Positions 62,063 to 64,000 of a DNA stretch of 64,000 bases are shown here, piece after piece; positions within the stretch are counted from its first letter, which is position 1, and each line of letters starts with the position of its first letter. A program made the position numbers and the translations under genes. Where the stretch lies: positions 29,254 to 93,253 of the forward strand of contig JAKBCE010000012.1 in NCBI GenBank assembly GCA_021808195.1. The letters run 5' to 3'. The notes beneath the pieces are model-generated. The model was not told where the DNA came from. It was given only the letters and a program-made list of their open reading frames with translations, and did no database searches. The DNA is from Pseudomonadota bacterium (GTDB lineage: Bacteria > Pseudomonadota > Gammaproteobacteria > Steroidobacterales > Steroidobacteraceae).

Positions 62063-63283
62063 ATGGCTGAATTTCCGCACACGAGTGCAGCGCCTGTGCA
62101 GCCCTCTGGCCAGCCGCGCCGCGAGCCCTTGGCGCTGCTGTCCTACGGCTTTCGGCCGTTCTTTCTCGCCGCGGCGCTCTGGGCGGCCGTCGCCGTGGGC
62201 CTGTGGATCGGGATGCTCACGCTCGGGTGGCGCTTGCCGAGCCGCTTCGATCCACTCGATTGGCACATCCACGAGATGCTGTTTGGATTCGTGCCGGCTG
62301 CGGTGGCTGGGTTTCTGCTCACCGCGATCGCCAGCTGGACCGCTCGCCGTCCTGTCCGCGGCGCGTTGCTCGCCACCCTGGCCGGTCTGTGGCTTCTCGG
62401 GCGCTTCGCGGCGCTCTGCGGCGCGTTCGTACCGGCGGGGGTGGCGATTGGCGCGGATTTGGCGTTTCCCGTCGCGCTCATCGCTGTGCTGGCCCGAGAG
62501 CTGCTCAGCGCGCGAAACGTGCGCAACTACGTGCTAATCGCACCAGTAAGCGTTCTTGCTGTGGCGCAGCTGTTGATGGATGTGGGCGTGACCGACGGAC
62601 ATGGTGCCCTCGCCGGCTTAGGCTGGCGACTCGGGCTGGTCGCGATCCTGATTCTGGTGTCGGTGGTGGGCGGACGCATCGTGCCGAACTTCACCCGCAA
62701 CTGGCTGCTGCAGCGCGGTGCGCAGGCTCTGCCGCCCGCGGCCGGCCGGTTCGACAGCACCGCGCTCGCGGTGCTGCATGCGGCGTTGATGGCATGGGTG
62801 TTCTTCCCAGCGGCGCCGCTCGTCGGGGCGGCCCTGCTGGCGGCCGCGGCGCTGAATCTGTGGCGGCTGCTGCGCTGGCGCGGTGTCGCGACCGGCGCCG
62901 AGGCCTTGCTGCTCGTCCTGCACGTGGGCTACGCCTGGCTCGTGCTCGGCGTCACGGCACTGGGGTTGACGATCCTGGATGGCGCGTTCCCGCTCGGCGC
63001 TGCGATCCATGCACTCACTGCCGGCGCAATCGGCACGATGATTCTGGCGGTGATGACGCGGGTGAGCCGCGGACATACCGGTCGGGCGCTGCGAGCGGAC
63101 GGTGTGACATTCCTCATCTATGCGCTGGTCGTACTCGCAGCTGCGGCGCGCATTGCAGCCGCCATGCTGTTAGCGGCGCGCGAGCCGTTGCTGATCGGAG
63201 CAGCGGCGCTGTGGATCGGCGCATTCGGAGGGTTCCTCGTGCGCTATGCGCCGCTGCTGCTTCGAGCGCGCACCGACCGCTAG
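62063..63283 (+). CDS. nnrS: NnrS family heme-copper membrane protein
   Basis: A 406-residue polytopic membrane protein with about 12 helices. NnrS motifs: FRPFFLAAALWA near the start, DWHIHEMLFGFVPAAVAGFLLTAI with conserved His ligands, VVGGRIVPNFTRNWLL, and HALTAGAIGTMILAVMTRVSRGHTGRAL. NnrS proteins protect cells from NO and from dinitrosyl-iron damage and are usually regulated by Nnr/Dnr or NsrR. It follows the GST after 142 bp, on the same strand as qNor. Confidence 0.92.
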   Translation: MAEFPHTSAAPVQPSGQPRREPLALLSYGFRPFFLAAALWAAVAVGLWIGMLTLGWRLPSRFDPLDWHIHEMLFGFVPAAVAGFLLTAIASWTARRPVRGALLATLAGLWLLGRFAALCGAFVPAGVAIGADLAFPVALIAVLARELLSARNVRNYVLIAPVSVLAVAQLLMDVGVTDGHGALAGLGWRLGLVAILILVSVVGGRIVPNFTRNWLLQRGAQALPPAAGRFDSTALAVLHAALMAWVFFPAAPLVGAALLAAAALNLWRLLRWRGVATGAEALLLVLHVGYAWLVLGVTALGLTILDGAFPLGAAIHALTAGAIGTMILAVMTRVSRGHTGRALRADGVTFLIYALVVLAAAARIAAAMLLAAREPLLIGAAALWIGAFGGFLVRYAPLLLRARTDR

Positions 63284-63351
63284 CCGTTCGCGTGAATCGT
63301 GGCGTGTGTTGCACGGGTGCGAAGCGCTGCCGCGCGCTGGGTTGACCGATG

Positions 63352-63930
63352 TTACGCGCCGCTGCCGGCTGTCGTCCGAGCGCAGGACTGCGTCCCGGCG
63401 GCGCCCACCAGCCCACCGACGCGGCGCAGTTCGGTGAACAAGGCGCGTTCCTCTCGCTCGTGATGGTGTTGCACGAGGTGCTTGAGCGTTCTTTCGGCAT
63501 CGAGCAAACCGATCAGGACGCACGGAGTCATGCGCGCTGGACATGCACGACGCAGGCGCTCCTCGGTGTTGCGCAGCAGCACCTCGATGCGCCGGTGTTC
63601 GGCGCGATAGACGGCATCCGACCATTGCCGTTCCCCGAGCGACTCGCTGCGCGGCAGCACATGGCGTTCCTCGAATTCGATGTGACGCAGCAAACCTGCG
63701 GCGTACTCGCGCAACAGCCGCGCGGCATCGTCCCAGCGCCGCTCGAGGAGTGCGATTTGATGGTGTTCGAACACCTCCTCGAGGACCCGGTGCTGCCGTT
63801 CCAGGCCGCGGAGCGAATCGGCACCCGGCCGACTTTGCGCAGGGTGCTTCGCCCCTGATGGTGTGCCGCCGGGGCCGCCCCCTGTGTCACAGTAGTTGTC
63901 GCCTCGATCCCTCTGTAATCTTGGGGGCAT
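63352..63930 (-). CDS. Hemerythrin HHE-domain protein, start altered near IS junction
   Basis: A protein of up to 192 residues; the domain starts at about residue 40. Ligand pattern: GLERQHRVLEEVFEHHQ, LLRHIEFEERHVLP, YRAEHRRIEVLLR and HLVQHHHEREERALF, the H-HxxxE-H-HxxxxD/E order of hemerythrin-like di-iron proteins. Such proteins accompany DUF2249 and NnrS genes and repair Fe-S or bind NO. The annotated ATG at 63930 gives a Gly/Pro-rich leader without domain features that lies in or beside IS end DNA, so the native start may be lost or lie further in. Confidence 0.75.
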   Translation of the reverse strand: MPPRLQRDRGDNYCDTGGGPGGTPSGAKHPAQSRPGADSLRGLERQHRVLEEVFEHHQIALLERRWDDAARLLREYAAGLLRHIEFEERHVLPRSESLGERQWSDAVYRAEHRRIEVLLRNTEERLRRACPARMTPCVLIGLLDAERTLKHLVQHHHEREERALFTELRRVGGLVGAAGTQSCARTTAGSGA

Positions 63931-64000
63931 TGAGGAACGACAGTGGCTCGATACAGCAGCGAATTCAAAGATCGAGCGGTGGCGCGACTGCTACCGCCTG
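63880..64000 (+). mobile_element. Left end of an IS3-like insertion sequence
   Basis: From about 63880 the sequence changes character and a transposase OrfA begins at 63943. The exact terminal repeat cannot be fixed from one end; a TGTGTCACAG motif at 63883-63892 and the following block are candidates. The element runs off the window. Confidence 0.55.
63943..64000 (+). CDS. IS3-family transposase OrfA, 3' end outside window
   Basis: GTG at 63943 opens a frame ARYSSEFKDRAVARLLPP that reaches the window edge. The RYSxEFKxxxVxxxLPP pattern is the start of IS3-type OrfA proteins, whose helix-turn-helix binds the element ends. A GAGGAACGA ribosome-binding-like stretch precedes it. Only 19 residues are visible. 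Confidence 0.7.
   Translation, partial: MARYSSEFKDRAVARLLPP

Noticed and set aside
1..64000. CRISPR arrays, tRNA and rRNA genes
   Set aside because: No regularly spaced identical repeats, no cas-like genes, and no cloverleaf or rRNA signature was recognised anywhere in the window.

Overview
This is a high-GC window of about 64 kb, dense with Gram-negative genes: lipoproteins with lipoboxes, a TonB-dependent receptor, RND and MFS tripartite exporters and an outer-membrane polysaccharide porin. The gene mix (Pel exopolysaccharide operon, quinol NO reductase with NnrS and DUF2249 proteins, NodT/RND efflux, relict pqq genes) best fits a gammaproteobacterium, perhaps near the Xanthomonadales or Nevskiales. 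That placement is inference; the window holds no rRNA or tRNA to test it.

Layout. (1) 1-1773: the end of a PAS sensor histidine kinase and a NUDIX hydrolase. (2) 1910-11925, all on the minus strand: a vitamin B12 uptake and late-assembly locus, read as btuB, cobO, bluB, cbiB, cobD, cobU, cobT, cobS, cobC and a PduX-like threonine kinase, headed by a clear cobalamin riboswitch. No corrin-ring genes are present, so the cell either salvages corrinoids or makes the ring elsewhere. (3) 12283-14443: a rubrerythrin-VIT1 iron transporter and a methyltransferase, then 1.4 kb with no gene. (4) 15654-22284: a NodT/MFP/RND efflux operon followed by a MarR regulator, with a MarR-like palindrome upstream. 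(5) 22482-29284: a YXWGXW lipoprotein, a secreted DUF1501/DUF1800 pair and a repeat-rich lipoprotein. (6) 29327-33960: an EmrAB-type exporter whose EmrA carries an N-terminal universal stress protein domain, flanked by wrecks of a histidine kinase and a response regulator. (7) 34724-37215: an accessory scar with a MazEF module, a BrnTA module whose toxin is frameshifted, and fragments of a copper ATPase and a STAS-like gene. (8) 37761-50428: a complete pel operon (pelA to pelG) in which pelB is split into two overlapping genes. (9) 50704-53653: an SQR-like flavoprotein, a ferritin-like protein and a collapsed pqqA-B-E remnant. (10) 53894-63930: a nitric oxide and nitrosative stress cluster under an Fnr/Dnr-type regulator with matching TTGAT-N4-ATCAA boxes (DUF2249 proteins, a DUF59 protein, a 12-TM membrane protein, a nitroreductase, a ferredoxin, qNor, a GST, NnrS, a hemerythrin). 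(11) From about 63880: the left end of an IS element that runs off the window.

How the parts work together. The B12 locus is a feedback-controlled import and remodelling module. The pel operon encodes a c-di-GMP-gated secretion system for a cationic biofilm polysaccharide. The NO cluster reduces NO to N2O and protects iron centres. The most unusual items are the UspA-EmrA fusion, the two-gene PelB, the decayed pqq operon whose precursor peptide has lost its cross-linking tyrosine, and the series of broken regulatory and toxin genes between 29 and 37 kb.
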